The notes under the pieces are model-generated. The model made no database searches. It had not been told where the DNA came from and was given only the letters and a program-made list of their open reading frames with translations. Position numbers and translations under genes: made by a program. This document shows, in pieces, positions 24,850 through 35,559 of a stretch of 64,000 nucleotides of DNA; positions within the stretch are counted from its first letter, which is position 1, and the number at the start of each line of letters is the position of its first letter. This DNA comes from Nepenthes gracilis (lineage: Eukaryota > Streptophyta > Magnoliopsida > Caryophyllales > Nepenthaceae): contig BSYO01000008.1 of NCBI GenBank assembly GCA_033239525.1, forward strand, positions 8,986,150 to 9,050,149, in the 5' to 3' direction.

Positions 24850-25242
24850 TGGCCAGAATAGATAAAAAGTTGGAGTGGTCTTATACGACTGGAATGGATG
24901 AAACGTCAGAGTGGTTTCACTTAGTTGGAATAGATGAAAGGCTAAAGTATTTTTATTCGGTCGGAATAGAAGAAAAACCGGAGAGGTCTCACTCGGTCGA
25001 ACTGGATGAAAGGTTGAAGTAGTTTCACTGGACCAGAATGGATGAAATGTCAGAGTGGTTTCACTTGGTCGGAATAAATGAAAGGCTAGAGTAGTTTCAT
25101 TCGATCGGAATAGAAGAAAGGTCAGAGCGGTCTCACTCGGGCAAAATGGATGAAAGGTCGGAGTAGTTTTACTTGGTCGGAATAGATGAAAGGTCGGAGT
25201 GGTTTCATTCAACCAGAATAGAAGAAAGACTAGAGTGGTTTC
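24850..25242. repeat. 36-bp tandem array inside LTR X (left part)
   Basis: About eleven units of the type GGAATAGATGAAAGGC..GAGTGGTTTCACTTGGTC. Because 36 is a multiple of three, open frames run through it on both strands (for example 24832-25212 on the - strand); these are not genes. The array is cut by element B and continues at 38123. Confidence 0.9.
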
Positions 25243-26103
25243 TATTGCGTCCCGGGTCCGCGGTTATCGTACGGATTAGGGAGCCTTCAGATTCCTTGGC
25301 ACGCGGCAGAGTCGATCGAAGGGTCCGGTCTCCGTCTCTATGAACCTGGACCTGGACAACACAAACAACAAATTAGAGGTTAGGGGTCCGGCAGGATTTC
25401 TCCCACTGAAGCCACTCCAACGCTCAAGTCAACAAATTCGCGCAATGAACGAAAATGGCACACGCAAAGTGCGGCGCGCGGATGTATGCTGTGAAAGCGT
25501 AAGTGATGCTCGTGTTATGGTATGGACAGTGTGATTAGCAGGACACGCAAAGCTCAGAGCTAGTTGAGTTTGATTTAGGATCAGTGTCTAACCAGCAGAA
25601 GATGAAGAAGAGATTGAAGAGGAAGCCAAAAAGGTCCTTTCCTCTGTGGGATGCAAGGGCTCTTATAGGCCTCGCCCCGTTGGACTCTGGGCGCCAAAAA
25701 TGTCCGTTGCGAGGGCCACTACGCCGCTGGTCACTACTGTGGACCGCCGGTCACGCCGGTTGTCCTTTTACCGTGGATGGCACGCATCTGAGCGCTGCCG
25801 GCCACGCCCGATTTCCCCCTGAGAGGGGATTGGTTAACTGTCTACAGACGGCAGTGGGAGCCGTTGACACTATACCAACCGCTCCTCTATTGGCTAGCCT
25901 TTCCGCCTCCTCGCCGGTTTCCCGACAAATGCATTAAATGTGTTGTAGGGTGTCATTATCCTCTGCCAGCACGGGCTCTGCACGCGTTTCTTGACGGCTG
26001 GGCTGGGCTGAACTTTTCTCGTGGGCTTTTGGACCTCTCGTGGGCCGCTGAATTCTTCGTGGGCTTGGTCAATTCCTCATGGGCCAGGACATGGGACCCA
26101 ACA
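25243..26103 (-). repeat. 3' LTR of element B
   Basis: 861 bp, closely matching 37098-38117 but lacking about 160 bp that the other LTR has at about 37400-37560. The + strand start is TATTGCGTCC where the other LTR has TGTTGCGTCT, so the terminal TG is mutated. It carries the Tat signature CACTCC..CGCTCAAGTC. Confidence 0.93.
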
Positions 26104-26390
26104 CTAGCCCCCCATGCCTGGGCCGTCCAGCGGTCGGGCCTGGCATGTCCCTTGGGCCCATTCCGCGATTTCACGTCCTCCCTCGTGGCACGTTACCCTT
26201 CGTCGTTTTCTGAGTTCGCGCCTTCCCTAGGAGCTAGGGCAGGCTTTTCAGGCGCTGCCCTGACTTGTCACTCTGCCGGGCGAGATTTGCGCTCCACAGG
26301 TTGCGTCTGACCGACAGTCTCCCTTGTTACACGAAAGACGCCTGCGGGATGCCGTGTTGCGTTGGGTGAGATGATGGCTTGCGCGTTGCC

Positions 26391-26400
26391 CATAAATAAG
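26391..26400 (+). promoter_or_regulatory. Possible TATA box of a third antisense unit in element B
   Basis: CATAAATAAG, about 60 bp upstream of a small ORF (26452-26580). AATAAA at 27061-27066 could end the transcript. The ORF is weak, so this is tentative. Confidence 0.3.
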
Positions 26401-26451
26401 AGGGGTACTCGAGCAAGTTGAGTGCATCCCTTCGCAGCCAACCGAGAGGCA

Positions 26452-26580
26452 ATGAGAAGATTCTGGCTTTTCCTGCACTTGGCGGGCTTCCGAGAAGGAG
26501 TTGAATGGATCAGCCGAATGTTTGAAGCTCTTGATGAAGACTGTTGTAACCCTCATCCTGCAATTTGCTTTCTTTGCTAA
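26452..26580 (+). CDS. Small ORF (42 aa) of unknown nature in the element B 3' spacer
   Basis: MRRFWLFLHLAGFREG... ends ICFLC*. It is the first ATG after the TATA-like box at 26391. In the same frame after the stop comes REWLGHFAVAVYPSVAMALL, so a longer protein may have been broken here. No family is recognised and it may be chance. Confidence 0.25.
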   Translation: MRRFWLFLHLAGFREGVEWISRMFEALDEDCCNPHPAICFLC

Positions 26581-27372
26581 CGAGAGTGGCTCGGCCATTT
26601 TGCTGTCGCCGTGTATCCTTCCGTGGCCATGGCTCTCCTAAACGCAGGGTAGAGTCTCGGTGGCATCCATGCGGGTATCATCATCCGTCCCCAGGTGCTG
26701 CCGATCGTGATCTCCCTGTTAGTTGGACTAGAGCGCCAACCACGGAAGGACCATGAGGTCAGTAGCCCTCCGTGGAAGCGGGGTTTCTGACCCTACCTCC
26801 TCGGAGTGCTTCCCTGGCCTCGGTGCTTCCCGCACCCTGGTGGATTGGACTCTGGCGACCTCCACCGGGGGATGCTCTGCACCTTCAAACCAGTCCGCTC
26901 GGCGAACTACCGACGGCTCCGGCCGTGGGGATCTAATGCAGATCACGTTCGCCCAGCTCATCTGGGACATGGTATAGGAGCATACGGGGCTTAGCACCGT
27001 TGTCTTCCTTCGTCTTTCTCGCAGCCTTATTGTTGTAGACTTTGTAAGAAAGTATTGATTAATAAAAGAAGTAGCAGCTTTTTTGCCTTCATTTTCATCT
27101 TGTTTGCGTGCATGCTCTTTTTCATTGCCAGGCGTTCTGCCCTAGAGATCTGCGTGTAACTCTGCAGGAGCTAGTAGAGTCTCTGTCAGCGGTCACGTCT
27201 CCTGGGGTGACTGGCCCATTTAATTCCTTTGCAGTCAGGAGACGTCGCGTCGGGGAGCCCCGCCTTGGAAACGCGTGAGGTTTTATGAGCCCTCCACGTG
27301 TAAAATTCCCACTGGTCACGCCTTAATGCTTCCTGTCTTTTGGAGTTGCCGCCTCTTCAGGAGAAAACTCGC

Positions 27373-27381
27373 CTATTTAAA
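27373..27381 (+). promoter_or_regulatory. TATA-like box upstream of accessory ORF 1 of element B
   Basis: CTATTTAAA, 96 bp before the ATG at 27477. Confidence 0.6.
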
Positions 27382-27476
27382 CACGCCGTTTTCTCCTGGA
27401 ACTCGGCACTCCTTTGCACTTGCACGTTTTACTGGCAGTTTGCTCTTCTTGTTCGTGTTTTCTTGCGGCGAAATCA

Positions 27477-28183
27477 ATGGAAGATACCTCTAGCGACACG
27501 AAACGCTCTTCTGACGAGTCTGAGTATGGCTCTCACACCCCTGTGACTTCAGGAGCCGGCACCTCAGGGGGGCTCATTCTGAAGCCACGGTTCCGGGTCC
27601 CTCGCAGAGTCGAGGAGCGTCTTCGGGCTTCGAGAGGGTCCAGCCACGCCGGGGGACCGCTGCGGCTGAGGTGGAGTGGTTAAGGGCTCGGGTTGCACAC
27701 TTGAAAAGCGCTTGGGCCGAGTCGGAGGCCAGTGCCACACGTCTGGTTGGTGCCAATGTGGGGGCGCAGACCCGCATATTGGCCCTCGAAGGAGAGGTCG
27801 AGCGACTCAAGCGGCAACACGAGGCTGAGGTCACTGGGTTACGGGTGGAGGCCAGGGTCACTCGCCTTGTTGACGCCGATGCGGATGCGCAGGCCCGCGC
27901 ATTGGCGCTTGAAGAAGAGATCGAGCGAATCAAGGAACGACACGAGGCTGAGGTCGCCGGGCTTCGGTCGGAGTTGAGGACGAGGCTTTGGCCAGAGGGA
28001 GCGAATCCTGTCTTGGAGCAGACCTACTTTGACGCCCTCAGGCTTTGCCGAAGGCTGGCCTCGCTGGAGGATCCAAGCTTCCACGTGGTCGTTCTAGAAC
28101 CTCGCAACTCGCTTGCCAGAACTCGAGATCAGTTGGTGGACTACCACGTCCAAAGCTTCTCCACCGGCCACTGGGACCATTAG
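27477..28183 (+). pseudogene. Element B accessory ORF 1: coiled-coil protein (one frameshift)
   Basis: ATG at 27477 gives MEDTSSDTKRSSDESEYGSH, a Ser/Asp-rich start. A frameshift near 27660 leads to a heptad-rich region (27670-27990): VAHLKSAWAESEASATRLVG, ILALEGEVERLKRQHEAEV, ALALEEEIERIKERHEAEV. The last two are a diverged internal duplication of about 40 residues. The C-terminus (QTYFDALRLCRRLASLEDPS) resembles the end of accessory ORF 2 (YWDGIRLC.RIVSLVAPHV). A structural coiled-coil role is implied by sequence; the biological function is unknown. Confidence 0.65.
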
Positions 28184-28557
28184 CCGTCTTCGTCACCGTC
28201 GTGCTCTTCTTTCTCTTCTTTTTTTTTTTGTAACCGTTGTAACGGGTTTAGTCGATTTAATGGAACTTGTTATTTTGTCGTACTGCTTTGCCTTCCGTAT
28301 TTTCTGTTTCTTGATTAGTTTTCTGGTTTTGTGCTACCGTGCGCTTCTTCATGGGCTCTACTATCGTGAGCCTCTATTTAATGCGCCGGCGCCAGTGTGG
28401 ATCCACGCCAGTCCGCTGAAGGGACGCGCTTGTCAGTCTGGCGTTTGGCCATGATTACTGACGATTTCGGATCCCGCGACGCGTTGGGAAGCCAACACGT
28501 GTCCTGATCGCCCGTGGCGGTGCCGTTTCAGTTTCTCGCCTTCTGGCTTTCCATCAC

Positions 28558-28566
28558 CTATTTAAA
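28558..28566 (+). promoter_or_regulatory. TATA-like box upstream of accessory ORF 2 of element B
   Basis: CTATTTAAA, 80 bp before the ATG at 28638, the same 9-mer and nearly the same spacing as in element A. Confidence 0.6.
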
Positions 28567-28637
28567 CCAATCGCGGTTCGCCTTCTTTCTTCTGCTAAAA
28601 CTTTCCCCGCAACGTACTAGTGTCTTCTGAGAGAGGG

Positions 28638-30519
28638 ATGGCTGTAAAGAGAGAAAGCTCTTCCTCTTCCCAAGCTCCCAGAGCCGCGCGTCATGGTGTT
28701 CACAACACCAAGTCCGTCTTGATTGCTGGGAACATCGGTTCTCTCATGGTCGATTATGGCCTTCCCAGCGATTGGAGCTACCCGCTCCTGGCGCACTTGA
28801 CAGAGCCAGCGCCCCCCCAGCGGGCTTCATTATGGTGTACGAGCACCATTTGAGGGGAGGCTTCGTTACCCGGCACAATGCACGCTGTACGTGGTGGTGG
28901 ACGTTCTGGGAGTCCCGATGGCAAGGCTGCATCCCAACGCCTTGCGCTATCTGTTATCCTTGTGCATTTTTGCCATCCTTCACGGCGGCTCTTTTGATGA
29001 CAAGGCTGCGATGTTAATCTTCTGGTTCACGGAGTCAGATGATTGGGTGTCGATGTCCCCAAGGGCGGGGTTTCGCTTTCGCGGCACCAACCCTGACTCG
29101 GTGAAGGGCTGAAAGGAGCGCTTCTTCTTTTTACAGGAGCCCTCTGACTCTAAGCTCCCGAGGGTGTGGGCTCGATTTTAGAGTATTTTCATGAGAAGCC
29201 AACTACTGAGGACGCCGCAGAGTCAGAGAAGCTAATATCTGCTACCAAGTCTGAAGAGGCGAAGTTCTCAATTCAGGGTTACTTCCTTACCTCCATCACG
29301 TTCGAGGTCTGCAGATGGGGACCTCCTTCAGGATGGGCGATCGCTGGTCCAGGTAAGGAAGGTCCTAGAGATACAGCCGCTCCTCCACCGTCCGGAGGGA
29401 TCGAGGAGGAAAGCTGCTCATTGCTAGAGTCGTCGATGGACGATGATGAGGACGAGGCCGTCCTTAAGAGGCTAAGGGAAGCCAAGGGGACTTCTTTGAG
29501 GAGGTCCGGAGACGAATCGCCAGCCCTTCCGTTGTAGTGGGAAGTTCGGCTTCGAAGAGGCCTGCGAGCGTGGGTCGCCAGGGGGAAATTGTCGAGCCGT
29601 CGTTGACTTCGATTGCGGGACTAGCCGCTGGCGAAGTCTGCGAGGTGGAGTCTCTACCCACTGGGAATCCACCCACTTGCTCTACTGCAGAGGTGAAGGA
29701 TGACGTCGCCGTTCTTGAGGGCCCGGAAGGGCCGTTTGCTGCTGCGCCTGAGCCAGTATCGGAGGTCAGGGGGCCTGTGGAGTCGTTAGCGATCTTCGTG
29801 GAGCCCATTTGGAATACAGGCTCCCCGAAGGCTTGGCCACATCTACGGATGGTGCCGCGCTTGCTGCTGATCCAGTTCAGGCCGGCGAAGGGGAAGCCGG
29901 GACGTCCTCGTGGCAGGAGCTGCCGAGCGCTCCTACAGCCGCCATCCTTCCAGCCAGCCCGCCTCCAGCAGGCGAGGGAGCACTGCCCCAAGGAGAGGCC
30001 CTTCCGGGTGATCTTGCGTGCTCTCCCATTGGTACTCCTGCTCAGGTACGGCTGTTTCCATCTGGTCTTCCTTTATCGTTACGTGCTTTGAAAGTGTTTT
30101 TAACGTTGCTCCTTACGCAGGCTCCGGGTGAGGTTGACCCTTTTGATGTGTTGTCTGCCCTCCTTCACGGGAGCTTACAGCAAGCCATCTTCAATGGAAG
30201 GGCCCAATTCGCATCTCTTAGAGAGGAGAACGGGCGCCTGCGGCAGAGAGTGGCACAGCTGGAAGCCATAGTCGTTACCCTGGAGGATCGCGTCACCCGG
30301 CTGGTTGGAGACATGGTTGGCTGGTACTCTCCATCAGAGGCGCGGCTGGCGTTGGAGGCTTAGTATTGGGACGGCATCCGCTTGTGTTGCAGGATCGTCT
30401 CCTTGGTGGCTCCTCACGTCCCTGAGGGTGTCCTTCATCCAGGGAATGCCGGGATAGAGGAGGCATCTCGCCTGAAGAATTTCCCAAAGGAGGCAGGCCC
30501 GTCGAGTCTGCCTGATTAG
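28638..30519 (+). pseudogene. Element B accessory ORF 2: gypsy-type putative transposase domain plus coiled coil (broken)
   Basis: Starts MAVKRESSSSSQAPRAARHG. The conserved domain spans about 28715-29165: LMVDYGLPSDWSYPLL, then PPAGFIMVYEHHLRGGF, VVDVLGVPMARLHPNALRYL, SPRAGFRFRGTNPDSVKG and KERFFFLQEPSDSKLPRVWA. This arrangement is that of the plant 'putative gypsy type transposon' family, whose activity is unknown. Two frameshifts (one at the C7 run near 28811) and a stop near 29112 break it. A long acidic/Pro/Ser linker follows, then a coiled coil (REENGRLRQRVAQLEAIVVT, about 30220-30285). TAG at 30361-30363 interrupts the last 52 codons, which end at 30519. AATAAA is at 30584-30589. Confidence 0.75.
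30046..30120 (+). other. Probable 75-bp intron in accessory ORF 2
   Basis: GCTCAG|GTACGGCTG ... TTGCTCCTTACGCAG|GCTCC, with a T-rich middle. The length is a multiple of three and the intron contains no in-frame stop, so retained and spliced forms would both stay in frame. Its translation (LPLSLRALKVFLTLLL) is hydrophobic, unlike its neighbours, which supports an intron. Confidence 0.6.
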
Positions 30520-30583
30520 TCTATGCTTGTGTTCGTTGTTGGACCATCTTTTATTTTTGCACCATATTTGTTCCTCATATATG

Positions 30584-30589
30584 AATAAA
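30584..30589 (+). terminator. Poly(A) signal of the accessory ORF 2 transcript
   Basis: AATAAA 65 bp after the final stop (30519), in a T-rich setting. Confidence 0.5.
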
Positions 30590-30599
30590 AAGCGTCTTT

Positions 30600-31537
30600 C
30601 TCTTCTTTGCACTTGTGCTTCTTCTGTCGTAGAATGTCGCTTGCGGTCTTTGCTTGCTTTCATCTGTTGGATTACGCTTCGTGCTTGAACGTTAGGCTCT
30701 TTGGAGCCACTGTTGCTAAGGCCCTATCTAGGCGCCTTCTTGCGTGGTGCTCGTCCTTCGTAAGAGGATGTCATCACAGCTCACACGTTTGGGGGGCTCG
30801 ATCCGGTGAAGCGGATGTCGTCGCCAAGCCCCTGGAGCCACTACGAGGGTCAGCGCAGCTGTTAGGCCACGGTAACCGGACTCCTGTGTCTAGGACTCGG
30901 TTGCGTATGATTGCAGGAGGTGTGTGGCCCCTGCTCAAAGCCTTGTAATCACCAAGTTGAGGTCCTAGCCCACGACCATCGTAGACTGAGGGTGCTCTCT
31001 TCTGTTCGAGAAGGTCGCCGCACGTCTGCAATTCTTGCCCCCTAAGGTTTTGTCGGCCGTAGATCGGGGACTTGGGAAGCCCCCAGGCCTGATGCTTTGA
31101 CCGCCTGGGTCGTCGGTGCGAAGCCTGTTTGATGGACCGCCCGGGTCCTTTTGATGAGATGTCCCAGCCTGCAGCTGGCTGCATCCGAGCTGTCTAACGC
31201 GGAGCTTAATCTCTGGGGGGCCGCTCAGGCCCCAAGGCGCGGAGCCAGAATGCGTAAAGCCGTCCCCAGGCCATCCGGCGTGGGGACGGAGTCCCAGGAC
31301 GGTTGATTTTGGACCATCTGGCGCTGGGCCAAGGACTGGTTTTATGAACGGACACTTGTCCTCCCGACTTAGGGGCAGTCTAGGTCGTACGATTTAAGAA
31401 CGCAATGCATGTCATCCGCTCACACAAATGAATATGCAGGATGATAGAAAGAGTGATTACGCTAATCAAAAGATAAAGCTCATGTCCAAGCATTCATTAT
31501 GATGCATGCGTGTGCGACTTACCTTGTCGATGTAGCA
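30600..31537. other. GC-rich spacer of element B between accessory ORF 2 and pol
   Basis: No supported gene. ORFs at 30607-31184 on either strand have no family features. The spacer separates two converging transcription units (accessory ORF 2 from the left, gag-pol from the right) and probably holds both 3' ends. 31200-31330 is rich in short GC inverted repeats. Confidence 0.6.
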
Positions 31538-32769
31538 TCATTGATAGTACTTCCTTAAGTTGGTAGCGTTCCAGGTCCGTGGGACCAGTTTGCCGTTCTG
31601 GGCACGTAGCTTGTACGCTCGGCTCCGGAGGATTGCGGAGACGAGGAACAGCCCCTCCCACCCAGGGGAGAGTTTGTTCCTATTCGCGGTCTTTCCCGCC
31701 GCCTTTACGCTCCGGAGGACTAGATCTCCAACTTCCAGTGGGCACGCCTTCACCCGTTTGTTGTAGTACCGTGCGACTCATTGCTGATAGGCCGCGGTTC
31801 GTAGTCGTACGGCGTCTCGAACCTCCGAGAGCAGGTCCAAACTTTCCCGGATCCTTTGTTCGTTGGCGGCTGGGTCGAAGCATTCGATCCGTAGGCTTGG
31901 CATTCCTACCTCTACGGGCACCACAGCCACAGCCCCAAAGTAAAGGTTAAAGGGAGTCTCCCTTGTTGGCTCTCTCGCAGTCGTTCGATACAACCATAGG
32001 ACGGACGGTAGCTCATCGGTCTAGGAGCCCCCTACGTCTTCCAACCTGGTTTTAATCCGTGCCAAGAACGTGCGGTTGGTGACCTCGACCTGTCCGTTCA
32101 CCTGAGGGTGTGCCACGAACGTATGTACCAGCTTGATGCGTAGGTCGCGGCAGTACTTTGTGAAGCGCTTGCCGGTGAACTAGGTTCCGTTATCGGTTAC
32201 TACGACCTCAGGGATCCCAAAGAGGCAAACGATGCGTTGATGGAGGAACTTCATTGCATTCTGCTCCGTGATTTTGGCGAGAGGGAGGCTTCCACCCACT
32301 TGGTAAAGTAGTCGATGCCGACGATGACGAATTTCCTTTGTCCGGCAGCCGTAGGTAGGGGTCTGAGTATGTCGAGCCCCCATTGCGTGAACAGCCATGG
32401 GGATTGGAGATAGTGCAGCTCCGTGTGCGGCTGGTGTGTCATATTGCCATGGACCTGGCAACTTTCACATTTTCGGACGAATTCTATAGCGTCCCGCTTC
32501 ATGGTGGGCCAGTAGAACCCTTGCCGCATGACATTGAATGCTAGGTTCTTTCCACCGATGTGCGAGCCGCACAGTCCAAGGTGCACCTCTGCCAGCGCGT
32601 AATCGGCTTCCTCCGGCGTGAGGCACTTCAGGAAAGGAGTGGAGTATCCTCGCCTATATAGCCTCTCATTCAGGACCGTGTACCATCCTGCCGTCTTCTT
32701 GATTCGCTTGGCTTCATTGATGTCGTCGGATAGGGTCCCCTCAGTTAGGAACTTTACGTATGGTGTCAT
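31538..32769 (-). pseudogene. Element B integrase
   Basis: On the - strand: the H2C2 zinc-binding domain (HIGGKNLAF..., then CESCQVHGN, about 32440-32590), the catalytic core beginning IVGIDYFTKWVEA (first Asp, about 32330) and VVVTDNGT (second Asp, about 32185), the region TTAREPTRETPFNLYFGAVA (about 31935-31993), and a C-terminal domain (31538-31753, DLVLRSVKAAGKTANRNKLS to NATNLRKYYQ) ending in TAA/TAG context at 31538. A frameshift near 32290 and stops near 32180, 31995 and 31775 disable it. The usual role is strand transfer of the cDNA into host DNA. Confidence 0.88.
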
Positions 32770-32831
32770 CCAGTTGTCTCCCGTGTCGACCCGTAGAACT
32801 TCTTTGTATTTGGCATCGATGCTGGGTGTAG

Positions 32832-34690
32832 TTAGGACTTCCCAGGCTCCCTCGCGTACTGCTCCACGGTCCTGGCGGCCGCATCCCGGGCCAGTCGGTC
32901 GGCGCGCTTGTTGTCCAATCTCGGGATGTGCTCGATCTCGAACCCACCAAACTCGGGGATCAGGGCCTTTACTTTCGACAAGTACCTCACAAGCTGTGGG
33001 TTCGAGGCGTCAAAGTTCCCCTTCACCTGATTGACCACGAGTTCGAAGTCACTGCGCACGACCAATGACCGCGCGGAACACTCATTCGCCAGTCGTAGGC
33101 CCACGAGAAGGGCCTCGAACTCCGCCACATTGTTAGTGGCCGGGAAAGCCAGCGTGATGGAGTATGCAATTTCCACGCCCTCGGGTGTCCTTAGCACGAC
33201 ACCAGCTCCACTGCCGGCCTGGGTAGATGATCCGTCTACATTCAGGGTCCACGCGGGGAGATCGCCGTCTACCATACTTTCTGGGTTGCTATCTTGCTCT
33301 TGCGCAGGCGTCGCCGCTTCGACGATAAAGTCTACCAGAGCCTGTCCCTTCATGGCTGGTCGAGGCCGAAACTCCAGGTCGAACTCCCCTAGCTCGACAG
33401 CCCAGTTAACCAGCCGGCCGGACGTCTCCGGCTTCTGCAAGATCGACTTCAGCGGCTGATCTGTTAGTACAACGATCCGGTGCGACTGGAAATAGGGCCG
33501 CAGCTTCTGCGCCGCATAGACAAGCGCGAGCGCCATTTTTTCAGCATGCGGATAGCGGGCCTCCACGTCAGTCAGTACCCGGCTTACGTAATACACTGGC
33601 TGTTGTCTGCCTTCGTGCTCCACGACTAACACCGAGCTAAGGGCCGCTGCCGATGTGGCCAAGTAGAGATAGAGATCCTCCCCTTCGCGCGGCGAGCTCA
33701 AGGGTGGCGCGCTGGAGAGGTAAGTCTTCAGTTCCCTGAAGGCTTTGTCACATTCTTCACTCCACTTGAACCCCTGCGATTTGGTGCCCCTTAGCGCCTT
33801 GAAAAAGGGCAAGTATTTCTCTGCTGACTTAGCGAGGAACCGCGAGAGGGCTGCTATTCGCCCAGTTAGCTTCTGTACCTCTTTTATCGTCCGCGGAGGG
33901 TTCAGGTCGAGGATGGCATTGATCTTCTCTGGATTAGCCTCGATGCCGTGTTGAGACACGATGAAGCCTAGGAACTTTCCTGAGGTCACTCCGAACGCGC
34001 ACTTGGCGGGGTTGGGCTTCATCTCGTGCCGTCGGAGGACCTGAAAAGTCTCATCTAGGTCGTTGACGTGGTTGCTCGCGACCCTGCTTTTCACAAGCAT
34101 GTCGTCGACGTACACCTCCACGTTCCGTCCAATCTGAGCTTCGAACATCTAGTTCACAAGGCGCTGGTAGGTCGCGCCAGCATTCTTGAGTCCAAAGGGC
34201 ATCATCTTATAGCAATACGTACCCTGGTCTGTCATGAACGAGGTGTGCTCCTCGTCCCCTGGGTCCATCCGGATCTGGTTGTACCCAGAGTATGCGTCCA
34301 TGAAGCTCAGGAGTTCATGCCCGGATGTGGAGTCTACGAGCTGGTCAATTCTGGGAAGCGAAAAGTTGTCTTTGGGGCAGGCCTTATTCACGTCTGTGAA
34401 GTCGACGCACATCTGCCACTTGCCGCTACTCTTTTTCACCAGCACGACGTTGGACAGCCACTCCGGATACTGGACTTCTCTGATGAATCCAGCGTCCAAG
34501 AGCCTCTTCACTTTTTCCCTAATGGCGACCAATTTCTCGACGGAGTGGTTCCTCCGCTTTTGCCGAACGGACTTTCGGCTCGAGTCAAGGCCCAGCTTGT
34601 GGACTATGACCTCGGCCGGTATCCCGGGCATGTCAGCGGGAACCCACGCGAACACGTCGGAGTTGGCCTTGAGGAAGTTAATCAATCTGT
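32832..34690 (-). pseudogene. Element B reverse transcriptase and RNase H (one in-frame stop)
   Basis: Frame 34685-34149 holds the RT fingers/palm: QMCVDFTDVNKACPKDNFSL, SFMDAYSGYNQIRMDP, and MMPFGLKNAGATYQRLVN, then a single TAG. The same frame continues as 34148-32832 with YVDDMLVKS (catalytic Asp pair), GFIVSQHGIEANPEKI, TIKEVQKLTGRIAALSRFLA, the RNase H block (VYYVSRVLTDVEARYPHAEK) and a second RNase H fold (TLNVDGSSTQAGSGAGVVL, NVAEFEALLVGLRLA). One amber stop in about 615 codons makes this the best-preserved retroelement domain in the window. The 302-codon + strand ORF at 34068-34976 is its shadow. Confidence 0.93.
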
Positions 34691-34790
34691 CGTGTTCCGA
34701 AGATTGGAGGGATCTCCCTACGTTGATGCACCGTTCCGGCTAGGAAGGGTTCAGTGGGATCGCCTCAGCTTCTTCTCTGGACTGGGCCTG

Positions 34791-35160
34791 TTACAGCGAG
34801 GTCTCGTCGCGGAGATCAAGGTCCTCATCCGGGGAACATGGCACCACGGGATTAATCTGGGACAGGTAGCACGTCCGTCCCATTTCTTGGTCTCCGAGGA
34901 CTTCTCCCACGCCCCAGGGGGTGGAAAATTTCACCTTCAGGTGTGGGATGGACGTCACCGCTTCGAAGGTGGTTAGGAAAGGTATGCCCAATATGGCATT
35001 GTAGACGGATGGAAGGTCGACGACGAGGAACGCCAACTCTCGCGTCACGGAGCGCGGGTGGGTTCCTATAGTGACTTCCAGCCGAACTATCCCTTGCACG
35101 GGGACTGGTTCGTTGTCCAAGTCGTACAAGGGTCCTCTTGCAGCTTTTATTTGGCTTCAT
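34791..35160 (-). pseudogene. Element B aspartic protease C-terminal part and RT linker
   Basis: ORF 34791-35129 reads MYDLDNEPVPVQGIVRLEVT, then LAFLVVDLPSVYNAILGIPF, the conserved 'YNAILG.P.L' block after the protease active site in Tat elements. The active-site DTG region should lie at 35160-35400 but stops and frameshifts obscure it. Confidence 0.75.
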
Positions 35161-35559
35161 TTTAGTCCAAGTTTAAAGAAGGCAGTGAGATACAGTAAAT
35201 TTTGAGAACTCTCATTATCAATAAAGATCTGTTTCAGCTAGTAGTCATCCTCATCAGCCGAAATGAGAGCCGATACAACAAGGGGGTTGGTATGGGGAGA
35301 GGTTACATGAGCCATGTCGTCGCTGCTAAAGCTAATGACGTCATTCCTATCCCCTACCCTCGCTCGATTGCTGCTGGAAGTCGGCTCCGGCTGCTGGCAT
35401 TCGCGGCGGTTGTGGAGGAGACCATATTGACCACGCCGGCAGCCGTGCGGGCCCTCAGAGGTTCACTGGCTTCACCGTCAGAGGTCGTTGGTTCCTGCCC
35501 TGAGCTCTTCACGAACCGCTTCAAGTGACCGTGCCGGATCAGATCTTCAATTTCCTGCT

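Noticed and set aside
24832..25212. 126-codon - strand ORF with repeated FHLFRPSETT units
   Set aside because: Produced by a 36-bp tandem array whose unit is a multiple of three; open frames also occur on the other strand.
29464..29991. 175-codon - strand ORF in element B
   Set aside because: Antisense to the Pro/Ser/acidic linker of accessory ORF 2; no independent features.
34068..34976. 302-codon + strand ORF, the longest + strand frame in the window
   Set aside because: It is the exact antisense of the element B reverse transcriptase, whose - strand frame carries the conserved RT motifs. Its own translation has no family features.
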